Assembly (NCBI GenBank): GCA_019022495.1
Contig: JAFEKR010000003.1
Location: forward strand, 124,001-188,000
Origin: Epichloe hybrida
Lineage: Eukaryota; Ascomycota; Sordariomycetes; Hypocreales; Clavicipitaceae
DNA: 64,000 nucleotides
Reading direction: 5' to 3'
The notes under the pieces were generated by a model, which was given only the letters and a program-made list of their open reading frames with translations, had not been told where the DNA came from and did not search any database. Numbering within the stretch: position 1 is the stretch's first letter; each line of letters begins with the position of its first letter. Positions 1 to 13,700 of this stretch are shown here, piece by piece. The position numbers and the translations under genes are program-made.

Positions 1-1761
1 TTATCCCTTAATAATATAGACTATCTAAAGATTAACTTTAATATCTCTAAGAATATGCTATAATAAGGAAATATTAAAGTCCCTATTATATATAAATAGG
101 GCCATGCCTAGATGCTCCTTACATAGAAAGAAGAAGTAGTTACTTAGAGCTACCTTATAGAAGGCAAGCTATAGTAACTACACTACTACTTTAGATATCT
201 ATTAATCTAATATTTACATAAGGTTCTCTGTAAATTAGGGCATAATATTAATATTAAAGCTATTAGGGAGCTAACAAGAATCTACTACTAATACTAAATA
301 TATATAAATAGCCCTAATTACTTTAAATTTACCCTTAAGGATAAGTATAGCTTTAATTACAAAGTAATAGTAAATATCTTCTACCTAGATAGTAACTACC
401 TTATACTCCACGCTATAAATATAGCTATAGCGTTTAACATAGCGAAATTCCTTAATAATATCTCTATGAAAATAACCTAGGAAGCCCTCTAAATATGCTA
501 GATTAATACTTACCTAGGCCCCCTAGACTTTATTATTATAGATACTAGAATAAACTTCTATAGTAATGAATTTAGATAATTCATAGCTTTAATATTAATT
601 TTAATTAAGGAAGTCCCTATTAAGGCACACTATAGCATAGGGAAGGTTAAAAGGTATTATAGGCCGCTCTAAAGAGCCTATAATATAATTAGATATAAAT
701 ACCTTATAACGCTAGAACCTATTACCCTTTAAATAGTAATTAAGGCCCTAAATAATACTATAGGCCCTAATAGCCTTCTCCTAACCCTCCTTATCTTTAG
801 AGCCTACCTATATATAATAAATAAGTCCCTACTATTACCTAATATTATATAGTATATAATTATAGTATAGAAGGCTACTAAAGAGATTAAGAGACTCTAC
901 GCTATCTAGAAGGTTAATAAGGCCCTTACTAAACGTAATAGCCTAGATACCTTAAAGACCCTTAGCTTACCGCTTAGATTAAAGGTTAAGGTCTAGTGAG
1001 AAGGTAAGGGATAGTTAGGTTTATATAAGCTACTAGTAATTACTAGAGAAAGCTATATACTTAATATACCTAGAGGCCTAAAAACCTTTAGGTTAATATC
1101 TATTAAGCCCTACTATAATAATCCTAGTGTAAAGAAGACAGCGGAGCCTAGTAAAGAGAAAGGAGAAAAAGGGCAAGAGGCCTATAATAAGAATATAGTG
1201 CTACTAATACTACTAAAGCAAGGACGCGGAAGGCTATAGAAGAACCCTCCTATAATACCTTAAGATGCTAATACCTTCCTATTAGCAAAAGAATATAGTA
1301 ACCTAGCTCTTATAATTAAGCTATATAAGAAAGGAATTATTAAGACCCCTAGTAAACCTTTTAAGCTATTAATAAAAGCGGAAATTAATGCCCTAATTAA
1401 GTAAGGTGTGTTTAAATTTATTATATTTAATAAGGAAGAACATAGTAGAATTTAAATCTTTAATTCCTGAATTATTAATGAGATTAAAGGTAAGATAATA
1501 AAACCCTATAAAAAGTCATGCCTTATAATCTAAGGGTATGAGGATAAAGGGAAATAGGCTATTCTTACACAGGCCCTAATGATTTAACGCGCGAGCTAAT
1601 GTCTTATCCTTGTAATAGCCCTATTAGTAAGATTAAGGAAATTCCTTATCTAGCTAAGAGATATCTATTAGGCTTATATACAGGCCTATATATTACTAGA
1701 GCGGCTAATCCTAGCGCGCTTACTAATTTAAATATAGCATCTCTACCTGCCTAGTATAATC
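1..1761 (+). pseudogene. B1 copia polyprotein remnant (integrase to part of RT)
   Basis: Reading through stops shows an integrase core with the HYSIGKVKRYY..L.RAY block near 628-700, which in intact fungal copia elements reads as HxSIGxVERYH..LRRAY. The RT start follows from about 1310. It is broken by RIP stops and truncated by the deletion at 1762, so no product is possible. Confidence 0.8.
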
Positions 1762-1762
1762 C

Positions 1763-2021
1763 AGAAGCTTAGGCCGCGCGCGGACCCTACACGTGACCTA
1801 TAACCTAGCACGTTAATTAGCTAGGAAATGTAGGGACATAAACGCGTAACCCCTTTTCCCTTTATGTATTATAACTTCTAGCTTTTTACCTCTCTTTTCC
1901 GAATAACTTAATTAATTATAATAACAGACAACGCAGCCTAGAATAGATAATCGATAACGATACTATTCTTCGGGCTCACGACTGTATTACACATTGAATT
2001 CAATACCCTGTGAATCTAACA
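1763..2021 (+). repeat. B1 3' LTR, truncated (positions 52-310)
   Basis: It matches the complete B LTRs at 26518-26827 and 35207-35516 from the GCGCGCGGACC block to the terminal CTAACA. It is less mutated than the coding part and keeps CpG-rich stretches. The first 51 bases are missing through the deletion described for B1. Confidence 0.85.
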
Positions 2022-4013
2022 AATAGACTAAATTAATTTTAGAAAACTTATATAGCTATAAAGACTCCTATAAGCGCCCTAGATACCTACCTACTATGTT
2101 TTACTACTACTTAATAAGAATACTTATCTAGCAAGTTATTACCCTAATTACTAGGAGAAGATAGATAGGAGGGCGCTACCTCTAGCTAAAGTTATACTAC
2201 TACTACTATAGCTATAGTACCTTCTCTGCTAGGTAATAGGCGTAGTATAATAAGTTATCTATTTAGTTTATATTAGGCATAACCTAGAACTAGGATAGTA
2301 TAGGTAAGGTTAGTATAGGGAGTATAAGTAGGAGGGGGTGTAATAGGAGACCTAGTAGGAGAATAGTATATAGGAGAAGGATAGCTAGGAGGAGGAGGTA
2401 TATTATTTCTAGCTAGAGAATAGCTAGCTCCTAATAACCTAGGAATATAATTATAAGTTAAACCTAATATAGAAGGATAGCGTAAATAATACTAGTAGTA
2501 ATACAAAGGAGATTTATTACTTAACCTAGTAATCCAAGAATATTAATGGATTTTATCTTAGTAATAAGGTAATAAAGCTTAGAGGAGCATAGTAAACTAA
2601 TTACATATCTCTGTATATATTACACTTAGCCTGCCTATAACTTATTAGTTCTATTAGAATAGAATACCTATAACTTATTATATAGATTAAGCTATACTAT
2701 AACTACCTAAAGGGCTAGCGCTAATAAAAGGGGCGATATTAAGACTAGTTATATTTATTATAGTAGTATTTATAGCTAGGGATACCCTAAGGGCTAACTA
2801 AATAGAAGCTAGGTTAAACTAAGCCTAGGTAAGGAGGGAGTTTTACTAATTAATAAGGTAGTAATACCTTTAAGATAGAATAAGTATTTTTTTTTTTATC
2901 TCCTTAGTCTTTAGGACTCTAGGTTTAATAATATATATACCTATAGTAATCTCTACCTTAATATCCTTTAACATATAATAAAAACGTAAGTTAGTAAATA
3001 AAAGCCTAGTATGCTAAATATAGGTAAGATATTACCTCTAACATAGAGAATAGGATTCCCTAGACTTAGGTAAGTAGCATTCTAGTATACTAGTAATAAG
3101 GGGCTTATTTTATATATAGCCTATAAGGGCGCTAGATAGATTAGGGGGTAGTATATTATTTATTATTAGAGTTACCTTCTATAAGGAACTTACTAATAAA
3201 ATAGGATAAGGGCGTTATGGGAGTAGCTAGAGATAGAGAAGGGTTAGATAGATTATAAGGCATGTCTAATAAGGGAGTAATTATCTAAGAAGTAAGGACT
3301 AATAGAAGAAGGGGAAGGTATAATAGAACTATAATAATAGATAGATAGTGTTATATAAGGGAAGGTAAGATATAATAAGAAACTAAGTGGGATATTTATA
3401 TGTGGTTTAGTATTTATATTAAGTAATTAACGAACTAGTAAGGGTAGGGTTAGAGACTATAATAAAATAATAGGTTAGTAGAGTGAATGTGTTATATATC
3501 CTTATTAGATAAATTACAAACTAGTGGGGGTGGGGGCTAGATGTTATAATAATAACGGGTTAGCAGGGTGAACGCGTTACGTGTATAATAATGGTATAAT
3601 AAGCTAGTGGGACGCGGGTATTATACACCTAATAGTAATAAGCAGGGAATAGGATTGAATGTAATTAAATACCTACTAGATGATTTACGGAAAGGTAGTA
3701 GTAAAGGTAGGAGTAATTTACCTTATTTACTAATGGCATAACAGGGTATGCTATAATAAAGGGGTAGGCTTAATAAGACTAAGTAAGGGTATATATAAGG
3801 GCTTAGGCTTTGCCTAAGTATTTTCTGTATAGTAGGAAAGGTAGGGGTAAGTAGGATTAGGTAAGGTAAGGAGAGGGGGGCTTATATAAGGAGCTAAGGG
3901 GGTATAAGGGGTATTACTAGGGATAGCCTCTTCTCCTTTCCCTTCTCTTCCCTAAGTCTCTTAATTACTATATTAACGCCCTATTATAGCCGCCTAGGGG
4001 CCAGTCTATAACA
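2022..4013. other. Unclassified degraded sequence between B1 and A1
   Basis: About 2 kb of RIP-like sequence that matches neither family A, B nor C in this window. It has a purine-rich stretch with repeated TAGGAGG-like units (about 2330-2400), a 12-base T run near 2890, and a diverged direct repeat whose copies near 3470 and 3553 share a GGTTAGYAGRGTGAAYGYGTTA core about 84 bases apart. No reading frame or protein motif was recognisable. It may be part of another retroelement, whose interior or LTR would be the older target of B1 and A1. Confidence 0.5.
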
Positions 4014-4429
4014 AAAGTGCTGCTTTAAGATACTAAATATACTAAGGAAGAAGTATATTCTAGCTTTTCTTTTACCTTAAGTAACTATAACTAGCTTTAT
4101 ACTAAATCTAAGCTTATTAACTTAATTAAGGCCTAGTTAGTAACTAACCTAACCTATTTTTATTTATTTAATTAGCATGTCTATTATATAAATAAACCCT
4201 TAGAAGCATGTTTATTAAATAATTAAGGCCTAGTTAGTAACTAACCTAACCTATCCTTAATTATTTAATTAAACTTACTAAGGGGTAAAGATAATAGCTT
4301 TACTTATAATCCTTTAAACCTCTATAATTTCTTTATTTCCTATACCTCTTAATCTACTACTAATATTATAGTAAAACACTAAGATTAACTAAAAGAATCT
4401 AGAACCTAAGATATTCCTTCTAATTATAA

Positions 4430-7400
4430 ACACACCTCCCTTACTAAAGATACTAGAAGAGAAGCTAATCTATAAGTTATATCTTACCTCCTTAACTATA
4501 TATCCCCTAATTTACACTAATATCTCCTTAGACACGGTCCACCTTGTGGATCGGTGGGGGCCCCATAGGCCCCCTGCCACAAGGTCAGTGACTTTATAAA
4601 CACATGAAAGTGTAGTGTAATAGTTTGTACAAGGAAAATTAGGAGTACATCTATTATTAGCCTATTTATATGTAAGCGAACGTACCTCTAATCCACTTCT
4701 GTCTAATTGGATACTGACCCTAGTTGAGGTGACTCCACAAGGTGAACCGTGTCTAAGGAGATATTATATAATAAGCACTAGAGAATAAGGAATTATTTAA
4801 TCTTAAAGTAAACACTACCCCTAAAGAACTTATAGCCTAGATTCTTATTAAGAAAGTAACCTATAAATATAAAAACCTATACTTATAAACCCTATTTACT
4901 ATCTTTAGTAATAACTTTAAAGGATAAAACTAAGAGATATTCTAAGTAGTAAATCCTAAAGCTATAAAAAGTCTTTAAGACTTTCTCTTCTTTAGTAGTA
5001 TTTACATAGACCTATAAAGTTACTATAAGATAATAGTCTTACTTAAAGATATTATTAATTATAATAGATTCTATAATTAGAAAGAAGAAGAAATATAAGA
5101 AGTTACTAGGAAGTATTCCCCCTTTAAAAGGTAAATAGTAAAGAAAGACTTCTATAAAGACTTTCTCCCTATTAGTATCCCTTCTTTTAGAGATTAAATA
5201 AATTAACTAATTACTTTATAATATCCCTAATCCCCTTAGCTACTATAATTACTCCTATTCTATTCCTAAATTCTATTATACTAATCCCTAAGTATACTAA
5301 GTGTAAGGCAAAGGCGTAATAGTAAAGGTAATCCCCTTATTATAAGCCCTTAACTATAACCCTAGACCCCCCTTACTTCCCTTCCTATAGTAAGATATTA
5401 TAATTCCCCTTTATAGTCTAGAACTATAGTACCTCTTCTATAAGATTTAATTATCCTTATTTCCCCTTAGGAGATAGGCTAACCCTTATTAAAGTAATTA
5501 CTTAATCTTAATAAATTTTATAGTAATAAGAGTATTAAGTATAGCGCTAGGGAGTATAATATTTTTAATATTAAGCTCTTAACCTATTAAAAGAAGTATA
5601 AAATACTAGGAATTATATAAGAATAGTTAGGCTATAGTTTTAAGTTTATACTAAAAGAAAAACCTTTATAGTACTTCTTAGAGAACCTTTTAAGCTAAGG
5701 AGACCCCTAAGATCTCCTAACTCTTATCTATAGGATTAGGTAAAAGTTTAAGATAGATAATATATATTAAAAGAACTATCTATTATAAGGAAGATTATAA
5801 CTACTTATAATTATCTAAGAGAACCCTAGTAAATTAAAGATTAAGTGCTTTAAAGACCTTATAATAAAGCTTTTAAATCTCTAAAGGGCAAATCCTTATG
5901 GATCCTAGTTAGAATTAGACCTTTATAGTTAAATTCTAAATACCTATAAAGAAATCCTAGAATATAAGGCTTATATTATTAATCCTCCTATTAACCTCTA
6001 ATGCTTTTATAAATAAATAAGAATATTAATTAGTAAATCTAAAGCTTTAATTAATTAGTAGTAGTTCCCTATAGAAGCTAGCACTAAGGAATACTTTTAG
6101 ACTAACTATAAGTATAATAGAAAAGGTAAGGAAGCCTAGTATAGTTAATCTTTATTAAAGAGTAAGCCTTAACGCTTAAAAAAGTATTATATATATAGTA
6201 AAGAAGGTTATTAGTTAACTAAATACTTAGATAAGGACTAGAAGAAGGTATTCTAATAATTTAAGAATTACTCTTACATAGACTTAATAGCTTCTTTATA
6301 TAATATATTCCTAATATAGTATAAAGGTAATAATAATCCTAAATTAGCTAAGGATAATAATATTAACTAATACCTAATAAAACTTGGTTTTAGTAAAGAA
6401 AATAGTAATAGCTAAGTGCTTATAAGCTTCTTTACATATAGAACTACCTATAATAGCTATATAACTACTAAGATTCTTACTAGTAAAGTAATAACTTATA
6501 CTCTAGTTAAGAAGGATTTATTTAATCTTTAGGAACTAGATAAGGCACTAAGCGTATTTACACTTAAAGAATAATATTTATCTAGAACCTTTAAAGGTAT
6601 TATAACTAATATAGGTACTATAGGATGTTTATTAGTAGGCCACCCTTAATTCTTAGCTTTATAAAGTATAATACTAACTATTACGCTTAATAAGTTAGAT
6701 ATTAGGAAGATAAAGATTAAATTTAGCCTTAGAGAACTAATTAAGGCACTTAGATTAATTAAAGTGCTAACTTTATTTAGAATTATTCTCTTTTAAGTAA
6801 TCCCTATAAACACTCCCTTTCTCTTATACCTTAATAATATAACCTACCTAAAGATTAATTTTTATATATTAGAGAATATTTTATAGTAAGGGAATATTAA
6901 GGTTCCTATTATATATAAATAGGGGTATATATAAATACTTCTTAATAAAGAAGAAAGTATTACTTAGAGTTATGTTATAGAGATTAAGCTTTACTAATTA
7001 TATTAACACTTTAGACACCCTTTAGTTTAATATCTTTATAATTTACTATATAAATTAGGGCATAAGGTTAAGTTTAAAGCTATTAAGAAACTAACTAAGG
7101 TTTGCTAGTAGTACTAATTATATGTAAATAGCCTATATTAGTTTAAATTCACTCTTTAGGATAAATATACCTATAATTATAAAATTATTATAGATATTAT
7201 ATATCTTAATAGTAACCACCCTATTTTACAAGTTATTAATATAGCTACATCCTTTAATATAGCTAGATTCATTAAAGATATCTCTATAAAGACTATATAG
7301 GAAGCACTTTATCTTTACTAGATTAATATCTATCTAGGCCCCTTAGATTTAATTATTATAAATACTAGAATAACCTTTAAAGGCAAGGAATTCAAGTAGC

Positions 7401-9715
7401 TTACATTATTAATAGTAATTAAGATTAAAGATATCCCTATTAAGGCTTACTATAGCATTAGTAAGGTTAAGCAATATTATAGGCTACTCTAAAGAGCCTA
7501 TAATATTATCTAATAGGAATGCCTAACAATACTAAAGCCTATGGTATTATAAATAGTAGTTAAAGCAGTGAATAACACTATAGGATTAAATAGTCTTATA
7601 CTAATAGTCCTTATTTTTAGCGTGTATTCTTGTATAGTTAAGGAATTACCTTTATTACTAGATATTACGTAGTAAGCCCTTATGATTTAACTAGTAATAA
7701 AGGAAGTTAAGCGTATTTATACCTAGTGGAAAGTTAGTAATACCCTTACTATAAGGAATAGTCCTAATACCTTTATAACTATTAACCTCCTACTAGGATT
7801 ACTTATATATATATAGCGTAAAGGCAAAGGATAGGTAAGCCCCTATAAGCTATTAGCTATAGAGAGCAAGACCTATACTCTTAAGCTCCCTTAAGGCCCT
7901 AAGGCCTTTAGATTAATATCTATTAGGCCTTTTTATAAAGATTCTAATAAAAAGAGACCTTCTAAGAGTATAAATAACTAAGATACCTCCCTATAGCCTA
8001 TAGCTACCCCTCCTACTAATCCCCTAAGGTAAGGACCTAGAAGACCTTAGAAGAACCCCTTTATTATTATATCTAATATTAATTACATAGATTAAATAAA
8101 AGATAAGACTAATGTCTTTCTATTAGCTAAGGAAAGCTCTAACCTTAAGCTTATAATCTAATTATATAAGGAAGGAATTATTAAGACCCCTAGCAAACCC
8201 TTTAAGCTATTTACTAAAGCTAAGATTAATTCTTTAATTAAATAAGGTGTATTTAAATTTATTAAGTATAATAAAAGAGAGCATAGTAAAGTTTAAATTT
8301 TTAATTCCTATATTATTAATAAGGTAAAGGGTAAGATAACAGATCTATATAAGAAGTTAAGGCTTATAATCTAAGGTTATAGTAATAAGAAGAAGCTAGT
8401 AATCCTTACATAGGCCCTAATAATCTAGTAAGCTAGCTAGTAATTAATCCTTATAATAGCACCTATATTATTATTACTAGGCCTTATCCTCTATCTTCGT
8501 AATATTACACAGGCCTATATGTAAGCACAAACGCTTCTTAGTTATATAATTCTAGCCTAAATCCCTATCTAAATCCATTACCTATACCCTATAGGTATAA
8601 TAATATAAGTAATTAAGCCTCTATATAGTATTATAAAAGCTAGCACTTACTAGTAAGTAATATATTATTATTACTATAGAGAAATGCTCTAGATAATAAC
8701 CTCTATATTTAACCTATACCTACTTATAATAATAAAGGAGAACCTAACCTTTATATATATAGGGATATAAACTAATAATATAATTAGACTATCTAACTAT
8801 AAGTTCTCGTAATAAGAGAAAGGTTAATTAAAAGCCACTTCTTTTACTACTAAACTAAAGTAAATCCTTTCTATAAGAAACTTACTAACCTTTAATAGTA
8901 GTATTATTACTCTTAAAAATAATATAATTATACTAAGGCAAAAGGGCTAGAGTAAAAAGCTTTAGTTAATCCTACTAACTAATTTAAAACAGGTATATAT
9001 AAAATAATAAGCTTAAGGTATATATATTACCTTAATTTACTAACCTAAAGCCTACTTTAATCTCTCTATTACTATATAATACTAAGAGCTATTACCTTAA
9101 GATATAAAGAGCCTAAACTAATAAATTTAATAGCAAATTAATAATCTAAGCTAAGGATTAAGGTTTATACTATTTAATCTTAAGAAGGTAAAGCTTTTTG
9201 TATTTATAGATAGATTATTTACTAATAACTAGGACCTTACTTCCTAGCTAGGCTACGTGCTTATCCTAGCTAGTAAAGTCTAAGAGAAAAGCACCTTTAT
9301 AATCTAAGGTAATATTATACACTATAGCTTTACTAAGAGTAAGAGAGTTATAAGAAGTGTGCTTACCTCTAAGATCTATAGTATAGTTACTAGTGCTAAT
9401 ATAGCTTATATAGTCTTAATAATACTTAGGTTAATTACCTATTAATTAAACCTCCTTATGATTCCTATTATTATCTATACTAATTTATACTCTTTATATA
9501 AATACCTTATTAAGCTTAGTACTATAAAGGAGAAGTGTCTTATAATTAACATTATAGCCCTTTGTTAATTATATAAGCAATAAGAGATTTATAAGATTAG
9601 ATAAATTAATAGGAATGATAACCTTGCTAATGTATTTATAAAGGTATTGCTAAATAAGGCATTTAAGAGGTTTATTACAAGTAATAAGGTAACTATTAGG
9701 ATAGAAGGGTAGGTT
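4430..9715 (+). pseudogene. A1 copia gag-pol remnant
   Basis: Reading across stops shows the order gag, CCHC knuckle (about 6170-6215), integrase (D..T.F.GKEF near 7365, SISKVK.YYRLL.RAY near 7455-7505), reverse transcriptase (about 8370-8900, with a KPLY motif and an AYV..R.LLS.IILA-like stretch) and RNase H ending near 9715. Integrase before RT defines Ty1/copia. Stops are numerous and all of RIP type. The MITE-like insertion at 4524-4760 lies in the 5' part of gag. Confidence 0.85.
4524..4760. mobile_element. 237-bp MITE-like element with 27-bp TIRs
   Basis: Comparison with the empty site in A2 (near 10900) and A4 (near 51035) shows a clean insertion. It begins CTCCTTAGACACGGTC and ends with the inverted complement; the 27-base terminal inverted repeats (4524-4550 and 4734-4760) differ at one base. 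The flanks fit a 2-bp AT/TA duplication, typical of Tc1/mariner-type elements. It is too short for a transposase, so it is non-autonomous. Unlike its host it is not RIP-mutated (CA and TG are frequent), which fits either recent arrival or a length below the usual RIP threshold. Confidence 0.85.
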
Positions 9716-9949
9716 ACGTAATTATAATGTTTATATTAATCTAATAAGATTAAAGGTATTAAGAATTAGGCTTACTTATCCTTATATAGGCTTATAGATT
9801 AGATTTTATTATTTATTATACCCCTTCCCCTTACCCTTTTCTTATAATATTATTTATAATTATTTAATCTTATTTATTCCTTAATTCCTATTTACTTCTC
9901 TTATTAATATTATATGTTAATAATTATATTAAAGAGAGAGAGTTTCTAG

Positions 9950-10008
9950 TGTTAGAATAAGTATAATATTAATAAGGGTACGTGCCTCTAATTAGGTAAG
10001 TGTATTAT
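9950..10008 (+). repeat. A1 3' LTR, left fragment
   Basis: It begins TGTTAGAATAAG and runs 59 bases before A2 interrupts it. Its last five bases, ATTAT (10004-10008), are the left TSD of A2, a mutated form of GTTGC in the LTR consensus. The LTR continues at 16384. Confidence 0.9.
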
Positions 10009-10304
10009 TATTAGAATAAGCATAATATTAACAAGGGTGCGCGCCTCTGATTAGGTGGGCGCGTTGCATCGCGGACCTATATATCTAGCCTGACCGCGCC
10101 GCGATTAGGGTTAGCATATGTGGCCTCCTTACTAGTAACCCTAATTAAGGCCCCTTTTCCTATAATAAATAGCGCACCCTCTTTACTTCTATTTAATCCC
10201 TCTTTTACTTGCTTTAATAGACTAGAATATATAATAATTATATACACTTTAGTCCACCCTAAAAACCCTATATATAGGTTAATAGTATCCTATAAATACT
10301 AATA
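10009..10304 (+). repeat. A2 5' LTR (296 bp)
   Basis: It starts TATTAGAATAAG (consensus TGTTGGAACAAG) and ends TACTAATA (consensus ACCAACA). A 60-codon open frame inside it recurs in the other A LTRs and is only a feature of the LTR sequence. The leader starting CTAATTAGTAGTT follows, where the primer-binding site should lie; I did not identify the tRNA. Confidence 0.93.
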
Positions 10305-10799
10305 CTAATTAGTAGTTATCTCTATAAATACCATAGATTAGCAAGGTTTATAGAAGAGGTATTAGTATTAAGGACTTACCTTATAAAAAAGAAAGTGCTA
10401 CTTTAAGATACTAAATATACTAAGAAAGAAGTATATTCTAGCTCTCCTTTTACCTTAAGTAACTATAACTAGCTCTATACTAAATCTAAGCTTATTAACT
10501 TAATTAAGGCCTAGTTAGTAACTAACCTAACCTATCTTTATTTATTTAATTAGCGTGTCTATTACACAAATAAACCCTTAGAGATATATTTATTAAATAA
10601 TTAAGGCCTAGTTAGTAACTAACCTAACCTATCCTTAATTATTTAATTAAACCTACTAAGAGATAAAGATAATAGCTTTACTTATAATCCTTTAGACTTC
10701 TATTAATTCTTTATTTCCCTTACCCCCCTATCTACTACTAATATTATAGTAGAACATTAAGATTAACTAGAGGGATCTAGAGCCTAAGATATTCCCTTT

Positions 10800-13700
10800 A
10801 ATTATAAACATACTTTCCCCCCTAAGGATACTAGAAGAGAAGCTAATCTATAAGTTATATCTTACCTCCTTAATTATATATCCCCTAATTTACACTAATA
10901 TATTATATAATAAGCACTAGAGAATAAGAAATTATTTAATCTTAAAGTAAACACTACCCCTAAAGAACTTATAGCCTAGATTCTTATTAAGAAAGTAACC
11001 TATAAATATAAGAACCTATACCTATAAACCCTATTTACTATCTTTAGTAATAACTTTAAAGAATAGAAATAAGAAATATTCTAAGTAGTAAATCCTAAAG
11101 CTATAAAGAGTCTTTAAGACTTTCTTTTCTTTAGTAGTGTTTATATAGACTTATAGAGTTACTATAAGATAGTAGTCTTACTTAAAGATATTATTAACTA
11201 TAATAAATTCTATAACTAGAAAGAAGAAGAAATATAGGAAGTTACTAGGAAGTATTCTCTCTTTAAGAGGTAAATAGTAAAGAAGGACTTCTATAAAGAC
11301 CTCCTTCCTATTAGTATCCTTTCTTTTAAAGATTAACTAAAGTAACTAATTACTCTATATTATCCCTAATCCCCTTAACTACTATAATTACTCCTATTCT
11401 ATTCCTAGATTCTATTATACTAATCCCTAAGCATACTAAGTATAAGGTAAAGGCATAATAGCAAAGGTAATCCCCTTATTATAAGCCCTTAACTACAACC
11501 CTAGACCCCCCTTATTTCCCCTCCTATAATAAGGTATTATAATCCCCCTCTATAATCTAAGACTATAGTACCTCTTCTATAAGATTTAATTATCCTTATT
11601 CCCCCTTAGGAGATAGGCTAACCCTTATTAAAGTAACTACTTAATCTTAATAAATTCTATAGTAATAAGAGTATTAAGTATAGCGCTAGGGAGTATAATA
11701 TTCTTAATATTAAGCTCTTAACTTATTAAAGGAAGTATAAGATACTAGGAATTATATAAGAATAGTTAGGCTATGGTTTTAAGTTTATACTAAAAGGAAG
11801 ACCTCTATAGTACTTCTTAGAGAACCTTTTAGGCTAAGGAGACCCCTAAGATCTCCTAACTCTTATCTATAGGATTAAGCAGAAGTTTAAGATAAATAAT
11901 ATATATTAAAAGAACTATCTATTATAAGGAAGATTATAACTACTTATAATTATCTAAGAGAACCCTAGTAAATTAAAGATTAAGTGCTTTAAAGACCTTA
12001 TAATAAAGCTTTTAAATCTCTAAAGGGCAAATCCTTATGGATCCTAGTTAGAATTAGACCTTTATAGTTAGATTCTAAATGCTTACAAAGGAATCCTAGA
12101 ATATAGGGCCTATATTATTAATTCTCCTATTAACCTCTAATGCTTTTACAAACAGATAAGGATGTTAATTAGTAAATCTAAAGCTTTAATTAATTAGTAG
12201 TAGTTCCCTATAGAAGCTAGCACTAAGGAATACTTTTAGACTAACTATAAGTATAATAGAAAAGGCAAGGAAGCCTAGTATAGTTAATCTTTATTAAAGA
12301 GTAAGCCTTAACGCTTAAAAAAGTGTTATATATATAGTAAAGAAGGTTATTAGTTAACTAAATACTTAGATAAGGACTAGAAGAAAGCATTCTAATGCTT
12401 TAAGAATTATTCCTACACAGACTTAATAGCTTCTTATATAATACATTCCTAATATAGTATAAAGGTAATAATAATTCTAAATTAGCTAAAGATAATAATA
12501 TTAACTAATACCTAACAAAACTTGGTTTTAGTAAAGAAGATAATAATAGCTAAGTGCCCACAAGCTTCTTTACACACAGGACCACCTATAATAGCTATAT
12601 AACCACTAAGATTCTCGCTAGTTATATAATAATTCATACTCTAGCTAAGAAGAATCCATTTAATCTTTAGAAGCTAGATAAAGCACTAAGCGTATTTATA
12701 CTTAAAGAATAATATTCATCCAGAACCTTTAAAGGTATTATAGCTAACATAGGTGCCGCGGGATGTTCATTAGTAAGCTACCCTTAATTCTTAGCTTTGT
12801 AAAGTGTAATACTAACTATTACGCTTAATAGGTTAGATACTAGGAAGGTAAAGATTAAATTTAGCCCTAGAGAGCTAATTAAGGCACTTAGATTAATTAA
12901 AGTGCTAACTCCGTTTGGAATTATTCTCTTTTAAGTAATCCTTATAAACACTCCCTTTCTCTTATACCTTAATAATATAACCTACCTAAAAATCAATTTC
13001 TACATATTAGAGAACGTTTTATAATAAGGGAATATTAAGGTTCCTATTATATGTAAATAGGGGCATACGTAAAAACTTCTTAATAAAGAAGAAAGTGTTA
13101 CTTAGAGTTATCTCATAGAGATTAAGCTCCGCTAATTACATTAACGCTTTAGATACCCTTTAGTTTAATATCTTTATAATTTACTATGTAAATTAAGGCA
13201 TAAGGTTAAGTTTAAAGCTATTAAGAAACTAACTAAGGTTTACTAGTAGTACTAATTATGCGCGAATAGCCTATATTAGTTTAAATTCACTCTTTGGGAT
13301 AAATATGCCTATAATTACAAAATTATTATAGATATTATATATCTTAATAGTAACCGCCCTATTCTATAAGTTATTAATACAGCTATATCCTTTAATATAG
13401 CTAGATTTATTAAAGATATCTCTGTAAAGACTACGTAGGAAGCACTCTGTCTTTACTAGATTAATATCTATCTAGGCCCCCTGGATTTAATTATTACAGA
13501 TACTAGAACGACCTTTAGAGGCAAGGAATTCAAGCAGCTTATGTTATTAATAGTAATTAAGATTCAAGACATCCCTATTAAGGCTTACTATAGTATTAGT
13601 AAGGTTAAGTAATATTATAGGCTACTTTAAAGAGCCTATAATATTATCTAATAGGAATACCTAATAATGCCAAAGCCTATGGTATTATAAATAGTAGTTA

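Larger units (their letters stand above)
1..2021 (+). mobile_element. Copia family B, copy B1 (5' end outside window, internal deletion)
   Basis: This is the distal part of a family B Ty1/copia element entering from the left edge. Bases 1-1761 match the polyprotein of B2 (29677-30103 and 32289 onward) from the integrase region into reverse transcriptase. At about 1762 the sequence jumps straight into LTR position 52, so the rest of RT, RNase H, the 3' leader and the first 51 LTR bases are deleted. The LTR remnant 1763-2021 is exactly 259 bases, as expected for positions 52-310. The following AATAG would be the 3' TSD; its partner is off-window. Confidence 0.85.

Noticed and set aside
10120..10302. 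60-codon open frame recurring at 10120, 16199, 50253, 56294 and on the minus strand at 19117 and 49381
   Set aside because: All lie within the A-family LTR, and conservation is explained by LTR copying; there is no independent sign of coding.
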